DNA of 64,000 nucleotides from Annona cherimola (taxonomy: Eukaryota > Streptophyta > Magnoliopsida > Magnoliales > Annonaceae), in NCBI GenBank assembly GCA_030490835.1, contig CM059975.1:59573174-59637173 (forward strand). Direction: 5' to 3'. Below are positions 33,141-44,714 of this stretch, in pieces (position 1 is the first letter of the stretch; every line of letters begins with the position of its first letter). A model generated the notes under the pieces. That model saw only the letters and a program-made list of their open reading frames with translations. It did not search any database and had not been told where the DNA came from. Position numbers and translations under genes: made by a program.

Positions 33141-33590
33141 TTAGCTAGAGCTAGCTAACCTATAAACAGGGGATTCTAAGTGTATAATCTTATTTGTTTC
33201 CTCTACAGGTAGTGCATGCGTGGTTACATATTGGCAAGCTATGAATGAACGGGTAGCATCAGAATCAAACAAAGCTATTGCCGGATTTCCTAAAATGTAA
33301 ACCATACCTGTAACCACCTTCTCCTCCTGCTCTTGTGACTCCGTAAGAGTCAGGGCATGCACGTGCACCAGGTTCGTAGAGGTACCCTGTCTGGTGGCTG
33401 CTCCGGTTATCCTTGGTTGGACTGATCTTCCACGCCCTTGCGACATTTGTGCCTTGCTTGGACAATTTGGGGCAATGTGCCCTACTTGGTCACAAACGTA
33501 GCACTTGATAACCTTAGCCTCTCCCGTTCTGCATTCCTTGGCTATGTGCCCTATTTGCCCACATTTGTAACGCTTGTTTAAACCCTTCAA
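33141..33590 (-). pseudogene. gag zinc knuckles and protease start of E
   Basis: Two good CCHC knuckles, YKCGQIGHIAKEC (first Cys replaced by Tyr-Lys context: RYKC) and CYVCDQVGHIAPNC, are followed by a linker and protease: ALFDSDATRSFIACQYVTTH. The catalytic D-S-G has become D-S-D, a single G-to-A change. The frame ends with a stop after YRLASSS. Confidence 0.85.
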
Positions 33591-34707
33591 ACACTCGCCT
33601 AAATGGTGCCTTTGGCATTTCTTGCATATAGTAGGGCTTTTCTTCTTAGGGGTTCCTTTTCTTTTCTCACGCCTCCCTTCGTAGTCTTTTCCTTCCCCAT
33701 TTTCAATTCCTTCACACTCAGGCTAAACAATCTTAGCCCTTGCCTCAACTCCTGTGTCCTTAATGCCTCAATCTCAAAAGTTTTTGCCCTTTCAAGACTC
33801 GACGCATAATCCTTAATTAGTAGAGGTGCAAGGATTTCCCTTAGGTATGACCTCAATCCTTGTTGAAATCTTTATGCCTTATTTTCTGGCACATTGGCGA
33901 TCCACGATACATACCTTACTAAGGTATTGAACTTAGTGGCATATTCACTTACCGATATCCTGTATTGGTAAAGTCTCTCAAATTCAATTACCTTTTGACT
34001 TTGTAGTCCCACTGGAAGGTACTCTTTATTGAACTTCTCAACAAAGGTCTGCCATGTCACTTCCTCCGGGTGCAGCGTTGTGATCAGCATAGTCTCCCAC
34101 CACTCATGGGCATCCTTAACCAATAGATGAGTGACACACAACACCTTTTGCCTATCGTTACACGGAGATATCCTAAACAACCTTTTGATCTCCATCATCC
34201 TCTGCTTAGCCTATACGAGGTAAGGTTCTCCTAAGAACTTAGGAGGTTGTTGAGCTAGGAATGCGTTGATAGCCCTTCTATCTGCCTCCATCAGTTGATT
34301 TTCATCTCCTATAGGTGCCGGTGTGGGGGTAGGGTTAGCCGTCGGAGCGGGTCCTCCTCTTTCATTTCTACCCAACTATGTTTGCTAGGTCCTTCCCACA
34401 GGCCTTGAATTATATTTACAGTTTGGGCTGCCCAATCACGCGTAGCTTGCTGCATGACTTCCTTTACAGTTGCAGCTACTCTTTCCTCTATTAGCCTGGC
34501 CTGTCTGGATTCATGTTCTCCTTCCATATTTTGTTTTGGGCTTAGGTCCTCTCATCTTTGATGAGTCCTCGGGTTTTGCCCGCTTATTCTTGGTCTAGGT
34601 CTTTTAGATCTACCACTTATTTCTCCAACTTCATGTTAGCTTGGGATTTCCTCGTTGGCTATCCCTTTTCCTTTGTTTTGCCTCACCCTTGACCTTGTAT
34701 CAACCAT
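33591..34707 (-). pseudogene. gag: gag of element E
   Basis: The start is the ATG at 34707 (MVDTRSRVRQNKGKG), which corresponds to the basic N-terminus of the gag of A and B. Helical segment EERVAATVKEVMQQATRDW. The core is in the frame starting 34198: FRISPCNDRQKVLCVTHLLV, EWWE, FVEKFNKEYLPVGLQSQKV, ISVSEYATKFNTLVRYVSW. The region after 33856 (DYASSLERAKTFEIEALRTQ) precedes the knuckles. At least three frameshifts or stops interrupt it. Confidence 0.85.
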
Positions 34708-35131
34708 AGTGCTTATTCTGAATATATCAAAAGCACATAACAAAACCTTCATTCATGGCAAGGGTTAGGTCAAATCATAATTATATCATTATCATGTGGT
34801 TATTTTATCATAACCATATCATTTTATACAACACAATCTCAATCATGACACATTCCATCATTTATCAATGTGAACATTCATATTCATTTGTGATCATTTA
34901 TCAACATTCATATCCATTCCTAGCCATTTTTTCATGCCTTTAAAATTCTTCAACATAGCCTTTTTATCATAACCATTCATATCATTCACATAAGAAGCAT
35001 TTTCATCTTGAAACCAAAGTTTCATCATATCATAACATACCACACGTATATACATGTCAAACCATCTTATCAAACAAAGTATCATCAACCATAATTTATA
35101 CACATATTCTCATAAAAACTAAGAAAAACCT

Positions 35132-35914
35132 TCATTGCCTATTGGGACCCCTTCCCCTTATGTAATGCCTACGACTAGGCGGCACTTGTGTAGGTTCCTC
35201 GGTGATGGTGCTAGTATCGGACCAATTGGGGAGATTTTCTTCCCTACTATCATCATCATCATCATCATCACTTTCTTCCTCCTCCTCAGGTTCGAGGAAC
35301 TCCTCCATGGAATCCTCGTTATTGTTATCACTATCCAAATATATGGGCTCACCATCACTCTCCTCTATTCGTAACACAACTTCATCGGGGCTGGGTGTGG
35401 TAGGTCTCTCCACTATCCCTTAAGCACGACGCTGCTCCATAGTTATGGCTACCTCCTTCTCCCTTTGACGGATGCATTACCAACTCACCCCATGGCAAAA
35501 TTGGACACATCCATTGGCAAATCGGTACCATGGACCTAGGTTGGGAGGTGTGGGAGCCGGAATCTGATCCTAAAAATTCTGGAGATCTCGTGCACTTATA
35601 TGGTCGGTGGGTACCACTGGGGTCATCGGGAGCTCAAGGCGAGGTGTTAATAAAACCTTGGCTTTAGGAGCCTTGCTCGTGGACTCTTCTAAACCATGCC
35701 CATATTGAAGGGGGTCAACATAATAGTTTCCCTGGGATTGTGGTGGAGGGTGCATAGGTTGAAACCCTGGAGGAACTGGTGGAAAGTGCATCATGTTTTG
35801 CTATGACATCCACCACCTATGCATGTTCTCCTCTATCCTCCGTCTGCATTCCTCCTCCTCCATCTCCCTCCTTAATTCCTCCACACGCATGACTGTCTTT
35901 CCTTTATCCTCCAT
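35132..35914 (-). pseudogene. ORF0 of E: extra frame between PBS and gag
   Basis: One frame of about 260 codons with four in-frame stops and no frameshift. It starts MEDKGKTVMRVEELRREMEE. Features in order: a charged helix-like N-terminus (R/E-rich, then RWW), a proline-rich part (PPVPPGFQ), a TPPNLGPWYRF...CVQF segment, DEVVLRIEESDGEP, a very acidic tract (EPEEEEESDDDDDDDS), and the closing NWSDTSTITEEPTQ. B has the same frame at 52629-53417 with matching motifs (M-x-DKGK, PPGFQ, PPNLEPWFRF, SEVILRVIE, DWSDTGTITEERTQ). I recognise no known family. The position is like the gag-preceding ORF of Ogre elements, but no similarity to that is claimed. The Asp run is encoded by a CAT (minus GAT) trinucleotide repeat. 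Confidence 0.75.
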
Positions 35915-36115
35915 CTATAATTCAAACATAGCAAGTTAGCTATATTTTAAAGTCTTCATAATGCAGACCATCATCGTAGAGAATGTATATCATCATATGA
36001 TCACATATCTAGAATCATAAAATCATACATAGTTCATCATATAATCATATATATCTCATCATATTCAATCAATCTTCATACTTAGTAAGTTTTCTATGCT
36101 TATTTACCAATCCAT

Positions 36116-36127
36116 GCTCTGATACCA
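36116..36127 (-). promoter_or_regulatory. Primer binding site (tRNA-iMet) of E
   Basis: On the minus strand TGGTATCAGAGC, an exact match, lies 5 bases inside the LTR. GATTGGTAAA (36103-36112 reversed) follows and is complementary to TTTACCAATC in the LTR (36187-36196 reversed). Confidence 0.95.
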
Positions 36128-36132
36128 AGTTC

Positions 36133-37925
36133 TGTGGCGCACCAAACCGAGTGTCATATCCTAAACCTTACTCCGGGACCGTTATTGATTGGTAAACGTG
36201 ATCATAATTGTTGCCCTGTCACACGATGGGATTTACCATATATTTTTCCACCTGCATTTCATTCCATAGGAGTTAGTCTCCTTATACATGTTCAGTTTTT
36301 TCATCATTTTGCCTATATAGGCCATCATTAAGTCCTGATATACCCATGTTATATCAAAGAAACCATATTCATTCATAGCATGAAAAAACATACACCCAAC
36401 ATTTGTCCATAAAAATTATCCAATAATACATCATATACCACAGTATAATCCACATAATCTCATCAGCAACAGTCATATAACCGTCATACATTTTTTCATA
36501 CATAACATCACACAGGCATACATAGAATCATCATTCTTCGTCGATTAACTTGTGCTCCTTTGCCTGTCTTAGGAGTTGGAAAACAAAATGTGAGTCGAAA
36601 CTCAATAAGCAAGCTGCATAATTTTTAGACAATTCATTTTGCAGGCAACATTTTTCATTTAAATACATCTTAGAAAGCATCATTATACCCACTATTGGGT
36701 ATATCATGAAAATATGAGCATTATACCCATCACGGGTACATCACGGATAATGCAATGCATTATTATAAAACATGAACATCATAGGATGGACGCTAGCTAG
36801 ATGACCATCCGTCTCCGTCTTCTCCCATCTTAGGGAGGGCGCCGCCGGCCTTTGGCCTATGTTAGCGACTTGGTCACACCAAAGGGGGATAATCGGTCTG
36901 CTTACACCTTTGAAATGGACCTAGTACCTTGTGCACCATGAACTCATCATAAACATGATCTTAGACATGAGCTTGAATATGCTAGCATGATTTTCATACA
37001 TAAACCCTTAAATTATCATTTTTCATCAACATTTGATAAGACATTGTGCAAATCACTTATCATAATTAAAATAGCATTTCAACACATATTGAGTTAAAGG
37101 AATGACTATATTCATCCAAATGGCCCTTAGACGTCCCCTTGTATGCCACCTCAATAGCCTCCTTAAGGCTACACATACTAGTATTTAAACCATGCATTTA
37201 TCCCTTGGATTCATCATGGATTTTAAGATTTAAAATAAATCATAAATCATGCTCAAAATCACCCTCTCATGACACCTTACTTGAGCCATAAATCTCTTCG
37301 TTAACTCCCTTGCTTTTTCATCAATGGGTCGGTTACTTTATGGGACAAAAGTCAATGTCTTTCATCCTCTTGTGATTAAGCATTTTTCCACGGTAATTGG
37401 CTTAATCAAACCTCTCCATAAGATTGATCATATTGTTTTAACCGTTCATGACAAATTTCATCTTAAAATGACCTTTCTAGTAAAGTTATGACCATTTGAA
37501 ATTATCTTCTGGATTTGGATGAAAATAAATAATTATCGCCCTAATATCATCATAATTTTCATAATCCAATCCATTCATAAGGTTGGGCACAAAATCATGC
37601 GCTTATCTTTCAAATTTCACCTCATTCAGCCTCATAGGCGTCAAGTTATGAATTTTCTAATATTTATCGCCTTAATTCCATAATTACCTTCATAATCTTC
37701 ATTAATCAAATCATAATAAATGAAATAATCATTCATATCATATTCACATCTTCTAACCCTCATTAGGCCACTGCAGTCACATTGACCCACATTGGGCTAT
37801 GGCGATTAATTTAATCATCATCCTTAGTCAATAGCCTTAAATTCATAAATAAATCAAATAATACATAAATTATATTTACATGTCAAATGCACATGTATGG
37901 GTCGTACTTAGGTCTGGGTATCACA
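36133..37925 (-). mobile_element. 5' LTR of E (1793 bp), minus strand
   Basis: On the plus strand it runs from TGTGGCGCACC to TGGGTATCACA. It adjoins the PBS, so its orientation is certain. In reverse it holds the U5 hairpin (36198-36222), an acceptor block near 36555-36610, hairpins ATACCCA/TGGGTAT (about 36688-36745) and the GC island (36783-36900). It lacks about 1.3 kb present in the left copy (27675-30847), including the TATA region. The outer flank is aatcc, which does not match atgcc at 27670-27674. Confidence 0.8.
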
Positions 37926-39105
37926 AATCCTATGAAGAGTAGCAAGAATGGAAGTGAATGAGATGTAGACTAAGAGACCCTATATATTGAGGTCGTTCGA
38001 CTAATTTTAAAAAATCATGTTTTTGAAGCACTAGACAATGTTAAAACACATTTTTAAGACATCACCAATACAATGAACTAGAAGGACTGAGCATCGAATG
38101 GACCAAAATAGAAAAAGTGGGTCTGTAAAGGGAGGCCTAAGTGCTGATACATGTCAGGCACATAGGTTAGTTATTTTTCACCTATAAAAAGGATCCATCA
38201 ACTTTCATTTGTAATGCACAACCCAAATAGCTCTCCCTCTCACCCTGTTGAAGAAGTTTAGAACATTCATGTTCATTTTATTTCTTTGAGAGAGTTTCTT
38301 AAAAGGTGAATATATTACTATTCTCAACAATAAAATCTTTTTTAGAGTTCATCTACCTTCTTGAAATAAAACATAGCAAATTTTGAGAAAAAAAAACATC
38401 ACAAAAGAGTTATTATCCTATAATCTTTCCTTATTTAAGTCTTGGAAATCATTTTCATGTCATTACATTGCCGAAAATGTTGCTAAACCTTTTATCTCAG
38501 GAAATCAAGATCAAATTTGATCTCTATCAATCTGACTGCTACTATGCGAAAATGTCCTTGTAATCAATGTGAGAGTTACTTGTAGACTATTCTTGAAAGT
38601 TAATACTATCAACTCGGTCTCTCTAACCTATAATCTCGGTACTACTATCTAGGAGAATGGAATTTTTATAATTGCACCTCGTTACATTAGATCTCCTCGC
38701 TAAGAGGAGGTTAAGATAATCTAAGATTAGCCTTAATCTCAACAAGGTGGCTCTAGCTCTCTTAACATAAAGAGAGTTTCTCGACTCTCGAGCATTAAAG
38801 GTTTTGATGTCCAATTTTCTTTCCAACTAGTTAGCCATCCTGCTAGCATTAACCCAATCCTAACTCGATCTTACCAACTAATCTTTTAAATCCTAGTTTG
38901 TCAAACCCTAAATCATAGTCAGTAGGAACCACGTCCGTGTTTTCATTCGAGTCCGCAATAAATGGCATATCAAGACTATTTCTTATCCACGTCGGGTCAT
39001 ACTAAGTCAATTCTTGAACCTCATCCGCATTAGCCTTCCATGTGCGTCAAGTCAAGGGTTGGTATCCCTTCATATATACTATTATTCCCTCTTAACTTTT
39101 TTCAT
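37926..39105. other. Unassigned, repeat-like, no gene
   Basis: AT-rich sequence with no convincing reading frame. A TATA-like CCTATAAAAAGG at 38183-38190 is followed by a segment with GAGAGAGTTTCTT, which reads like an LTR promoter and leader on the plus strand. No termini, PBS or duplication could be fixed. Confidence 0.35.
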
Positions 39106-40287
39106 GCAACTATCCTTTGAAATTAGAGATGACCCTTCATAAGGATGAAATAGTTTGCAATATCATTCTTATTAAAAATGTTGATAATAAACATGTGAGT
39201 CTAGTTAAATTTAGTAAGTAGTTATGGTTACTAAAAACAATAAAATTCATGTCAAACTCATGCTAACATGCGGCTCATCCATAACCATGTGACTCATATG
39301 CAATCAACATACTTTAGGACCACCTTAGGAGATGTAACTCTGCTAACTCGTCATGAATACCATGCCATGCATGCAATACAGACCCAGGCTCTCATTAGCT
39401 CAAATAAATATGTCATGTCACAAATACACATGCAACCAAACTATCATCATGCATTCAATGAAGGACCATGAATGACCCTAAATAAAATACCATGAATAAC
39501 CTTATTCTCATATCAAAAAAGGCCTATGAATAATTTTATGTAAACAATGCGCATGCATTCATGTTAAAACCATGCATCATGTGGTTTTATAAAACCATGC
39601 CAAAGCACATAACCAAACAGTTGTCAAATGACCTATCCCCAAATCATGAAAATTAACACGTGACATGAAAATTTAAAAATCCAAATTGTCTCTGTCTAAA
39701 CATATAAATCATGTTAGTGCATCAATGCTCCAATGGCTTCATCAACCCCAGCTTTAAAGTAGGTTATGATAGTAGCTATCTCCACCGATTTCAATCACGA
39801 CATAATCCCAAGCAATCATTTCTTCTTTAATATGAGAGTTTACATAATTCCAACACCAATCTAGTCACAACCTCAAGCAATCAAGTATAAACCTTTATCT
39901 TAAATCACTCTCATGCACATCAAGCCATCACATGCCCATCCATAATACATATAATTCCATGTTCCAAAGCATTTGTAATAATCATTAACACTTTTAAGTT
40001 TCAATAAACTCATTACTTATGGTTTCCATGCATTAAGCCTCGCTTAGGTATTTATCAAACACATCACAGGCAACATCTACAAAATTTATAAATTCTATGT
40101 CAAACCAGCCATGTTCAATTGAATACATTGCATTATCGTAGACAATCATTCCCACATCACTAATCTCGTGAGTTGCTACCAAAACCCCTAAATCCCAATG
40201 TTTTCAACATCTCCTTACAACCCTAATCCACTAAAATAATCCAAACTAAGTATTAAAACCATGGAACCCTTAAAGAACATTCAAGCT
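39106..40287 (-). mobile_element. Degraded LTR2-like sequence, host of the LINE
   Basis: Holds CATGTGAGTCTAGTTAAATT then AGTAAGTAGTTATGG, matching the acceptor and branch block of the LTR2 copy at about 54523-54556, and decayed versions of its GGGCCATGAACAACCCT repeats (39460-39535). The same host sequence continues after the LINE at 49773-49996. Ends are not resolved. Confidence 0.5.
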
Positions 40288-40559
40288 CATCAATTCTAAC
40301 TTTTTTTTATGTATAAATGGTACAAAAGAAGGAAAGAGCAAAGCTCCCAACCTTATGTGCCACACAAAAATTTCAGCAACACATAATGGGGGAACTCTCT
40401 TGCCAAGAAACAGAAAAATCTTTAGATAGAGAGTCATTGATGCGTTCAAGGGGATTCCCTCTCCAAAACATATTACGAACATCTTGCTTGTATGCCCACT
40501 TAGTTAGGATGTACTAAACACATGGGAAAAATGCAACTGTTCAAACTAATTCTTCAATA

Positions 40560-40960
40560 TTCTAATATCATCAACTAGCACCCCAACATTAGATCTAACA
40601 GTTTCATTCATTGTTAACCTGTCAATCAGCAGAATAAAATCGCTTTCACACTCCACCTTTTTCACTCCTTAACCATTGCAATCCTAATAAAATTTCCTTT
40701 GCCTCCATCCACTCAGGTGAGGAAGATCCATTTATTTTCTAACACCCTGAAGCCAAAAAAGATCCTGAGCTATCACAAAGGATCACCCCAAATCCCATTG
40801 CTTGAAAGCAGTTAGAGACTCCAGCATCGGTGTTGAGCTTAATAAATCCCTCTTTTGGTGGAATCCACTTAGATGGAGAATCCAATAGAGACAAAGAAGC
40901 ATGGTGGCTAGACATAGTTGAGTGATAGAAGTGTAAAAATTTCATGCACCACACTACAGA
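40560..40960 (-). pseudogene. RNase H domain of the LINE
   Basis: Minus-strand frame with WIPPKEGFIKLNTDAGVS, GFGVILCDSSGSFLASGC, then EWMEAKEILLGLQ and, after a shift, CESDFILLIDRL. These match the C-terminal RNase H (RVT_3 type) of plant LINEs, including the Asp of NTDA, the Glu of EAKE and the Asp of ESD. Stops appear in the distal half. Confidence 0.8.
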
Positions 40961-40999
40961 TTATCTAAATTAATAAGCAAACCTTCATCAAACCAAAAA

Positions 41000-41790
41000 T
41001 TTCTTGAATTCTAAATTTTCTAACAAATTGTAAGATATAACATGATACGATACTTATCTCTATTTTTTGCTAGAGGCATGAGGATCTCTTGAATATGATT
41101 GATTGTTTTGCCTGTCACTGCTCAAAAAACTTGGCTGTTGAAAATGACATTAACTTTGCTGCATTTCCAAAACACATGCAAAATATCTTCCCTTTCATCC
41201 TCCTTCATCCTCCTGATTGCAGATAACGTAGTGGTTTGAGCCTGAATTTCCTTTTTTTCCTGATTAGATCTCAACGGGAGAGAGTTTGTGATCAATCTTC
41301 AACTGAAAATCTAAATTTTCTTTGGTAATTTAAATTTCCATATAGCTTTGATAACTTCTCTCAACTCGTCTTTGCCAATCTGACTAATCAACATATTCAT
41401 CTTTTCACAATAAATTTGCTTATATGCTAATCTGACTGAATATTTGCCCTTTGCTTCAAATCTCCAAAATAATGTGTCATTTTCCTCCATACTTGGTATT
41501 GAAATGTTCTTGATTTGGTTCTAGCCCCATTCACTTGTTGCACTGATAATTTCTACTTCTTTCCATTCTCTTTTATCATGATCTATGAAAAGTTCCACTT
41601 GTACATCTTCATCAATTTATCTAGGGAGAGGACCAGATTTGAATAACTTCTCATGGGTCCAATGGTTTAGAAAAACTTAATCATTTGGTCAACACATATA
41701 AAGAACTAAGCTTTACAAAAGAATTCCATATATCACTTGTAGGGAAATATTTAGCTTTAAAAATCTTAAAGCATAATGAATGTTGCTCTG
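41000..41790 (-). pseudogene. LINE region between RT and RNase H (zf-RVT-like), left piece
   Basis: Minus-strand sequence near the LTR insertion encodes HSLCFKIFKAKYFPTSDIWN, and its continuation on the far side (47675-47730) encodes STFNYALMGKQAWRLLT, the conserved segment upstream of zf-RVT domains. The solo LTR lies between them. The remainder is degenerate. Confidence 0.7.
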
Positions 41791-44714
41791 TGTGAAACCC
41801 TAACCCAAGTAAGCCATATGTATGCATTAAACATGTATTTGATGATTATTTATGAATTATGGAATTATGAAGGTATTTTATGATTTTTGCTAATTATGGC
41901 AATTAGGGTTATGGGTTAGCATTAATGATGTGATTAAGCATTTTGAGCCTAAATGGGATAATGGGTCTAGAATGAATAATTTGTGATTTAAGTGTGTAAT
42001 TATATCATGAAAAATCATTTTTCATGATTTAAAATGAATTATGGAAATAAAGATGGAAATTGTCAAGTGTGAAGGAAAATATTGAAAAATTCATAACTCA
42101 ACGCCTAAAAGGCGGATTCAAGTGAAATTTGAAATGAAGATTGTTAATATTAGGCTTGGTATTATGGAATGAAAAGATTATGAAAATTCTTGATGAAATG
42201 AGAATTATGAATTTTTTTAAGTATATGTTCATTTCAACCGTTAACTTTAAACGGCTATATTGGGAGCTAGAAAACTCGGATTGAGTTGAAATTTGAAACG
42301 GTTGAATAAAATTATGAGATGTTTATGTTGAATGTCTTGGATTAAGCATGACATGTTGGGAAAGTGCCTGCGTAGAAAAAGGTGGTTATGGTTGACTTAT
42401 GCTCCAAGAGAGTACCATATCATAAATGCAAATGTGCATGACATGATGGCATGGAATTAAATGAGTTATGAGGTGTCCATTGCAGGAAATTTTAAGGAAA
42501 TTTATGCATTTAAATAAAATGCATAATTCCATGAATTATCCATCCATTTAATGCATGAAATGATGAAGCTATGGAAGCATAGGCAAGGTGGCCAAGACAT
42601 GGACGTCCAAGTGATGATATTATTGGATTTTTGAGAAATTTTCTATTTTATAAGTTATGTATATGAATAGATAACATGTTGGGATGCATAAATAAGCATT
42701 TAATTATGTGGAAAAAATCCAAGGAAATTCGTAATTTGCAGCTGCCATGAAAAGTGAAAAATAGACAGCTTATGTATGCAAATGACATCCCATGTTTGAT
42801 GCTGCTATAATAGTTTTTCTTAATTTTTTTAACACCAAATTAATACATGAATTGAGGGGTAATTAGGTGTATAATTTACCCTCAAAATTGTGTTTTAAAA
42901 ATGGGAGAAAAATCAGAAAATGGGCAGCAGAAAGTGACGGTGGAAATGGAATGCAGAATTCGGTCAAATGATGCAGATTTTGTGGATTTTGGTAAATGGA
43001 AAAAAGCAATTTTACTTGGCCCATATTCACCCACCTCATATGGTAGATGAGAGATCATTGAATGGGTGTGGAATTGCAGCACAAGTGGGGCCCACAGCTG
43101 GAGAAAAGCCAGCCCTACCAAGGAGTGCACGTTCACATGAGAGAGAGAGGGTTTTTGGAAATTTCCAAGTGCTGGAAATTCTTCTTCTCCAAGCAACAGC
43201 AAGCCACGAATTTTTCCAGCAAAGGAGAAGAGAAAACAAAGGGAAAAGAAGGGGGAAAAGGAGAGATTTCTCATTTGATCAAGTAAGTATTGATTATTTG
43301 ATTTTTTTGCATCAAATCTGGAAAGTAAATGATGTTGAAAACTGAATTATGGTCGGAACCGTAAATGGATGAATTTTGGCATGAAAAGTTTTGAGAACAA
43401 TCCTCATGGTATTATTAAGGAACGACCCAATTTTCAGCATAAAAGGACATGTATGTTGCAAATTAAAAATCTGTGAATATTAGCCCAAACAGGGTAAAAC
43501 GGGTTACAGGATCAGCTGTAGACAATGATTTTTAATAATTTTTCTACAAGGATTTTCAGGATGAAACTTTTACAGAACATAAAAAACATATTGGGGATCA
43601 CATAAAAAAATTAAAAATAAGGTTTTTATGGGTATAAACAGACCCCATAAATAACTTCATTCAGGATATCTGGAAATAGAGTTTACTGTTCAGCAAGGTA
43701 AAAATTACCAAATAAATATGTAATGTCAATATTTCGGGCTGAAACTTTTATGAAAGTTAATTGATGAAGTTAGTAAGGTATTATAGAAATTTCAGATCAA
43801 AAATACTTGATTTGATATTAATTCAATATTTTAAGATTTCAGCACGCCTGATTTCAGCATATGTGGTTAGTTTGAGAAAGAAATCAAAAAGAAATATGAA
43901 ACCTATGTAGAAATGATCCAAATTGATTTATGTATTAAATAATTAAATATGGATCAAGAAAAGTGAGATTATATGCTGAAATTTCGGATTTATATAACTG
44001 CCTAAGGTTATGTGTCAAAAGACATGTTAAATGGGTGAAAAGTGGGTTCCAAACTAGCTGTTTTGGGAAACCTATGGAAAGTGAATTTAAACCCCATGAA
44101 AATACCTTAAATGCAGCGGTAATTAAGGGTAATTAAACCGCTGAAATATGGATTAAACCTCTGACTTAGAAAAGTTCATAAAATCCATTATGTATATGTT
44201 GCCTAATGGGCATATATGAAAGAACAGATATGCAAGGGTGATCAATAACTTGTGAAATTTACTTTTGTACAAAAATGCATGAAAATATGATGTATTTCAT
44301 GAATATATATCTTTTTAGCACTTCATGAGGTTAATTTCTAATTTTGGAATTATGTAATGAAGCCTAAGGTCATAACGGGCGCTCGGAACGGGCACCGATG
44401 TATGAATTTTGGAAAAAATGTAAAAGATGGTAAATGAAGGTTAATGAACCTATGTATGATAGTTAATGGATGAATTTTGTATGGTTGAATGGATACCCTA
44501 TTTGTGGGGTTATATATGTTATGTGTTAGCCAATGAAATGCATAAAAATGTGCTATTTATGTTTAATGACTTAGAAGACAAATGAAGGATATATGTTAAT
44601 GAAAATGGGTTGGAAAACTAAATGGAATGCAATGACAAGAAATATATGAAAACCATATTATGGTCATGTAGGCAAGGAAAAGAATTGAAGGAAAAGGGAT
44701 TATGGCGATCTCAG

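Larger units (their letters stand above)
32621..36132 (-). mobile_element. Internal region of element E (minus), 5' half only
   Basis: In minus-strand order: PBS (36127-36116), extra frame ORF0 (35914-35132), gag (34707 to about 33500), zinc knuckles, protease, then the first 65 residues or so of RT, ending abruptly at 32621 against an F-type LTR. The rest of pol is absent from the window. Related to A, B and H but clearly diverged. Confidence 0.85.

Noticed and set aside
35135..35423. Plus-strand Ser-rich and Ile-rich frames
   Set aside because: Antisense shadows of the Asp/Glu-rich part of ORF0 in E, driven by a CAT repeat.
27670..37930. E as one intact insertion with matching target duplication
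   Set aside because: Flanks atgcc and aatcc differ, the LTRs are very diverged in length and sequence, and the H LTR does not resume after 37925.
42882..43345. Overlapping frames of 125-130 codons on both strands
   Set aside because: Both lie in the presumed leader of the giant LTR next to a GTAAGT site, with no recognisable domain and purine/pyrimidine bias that favours open frames.
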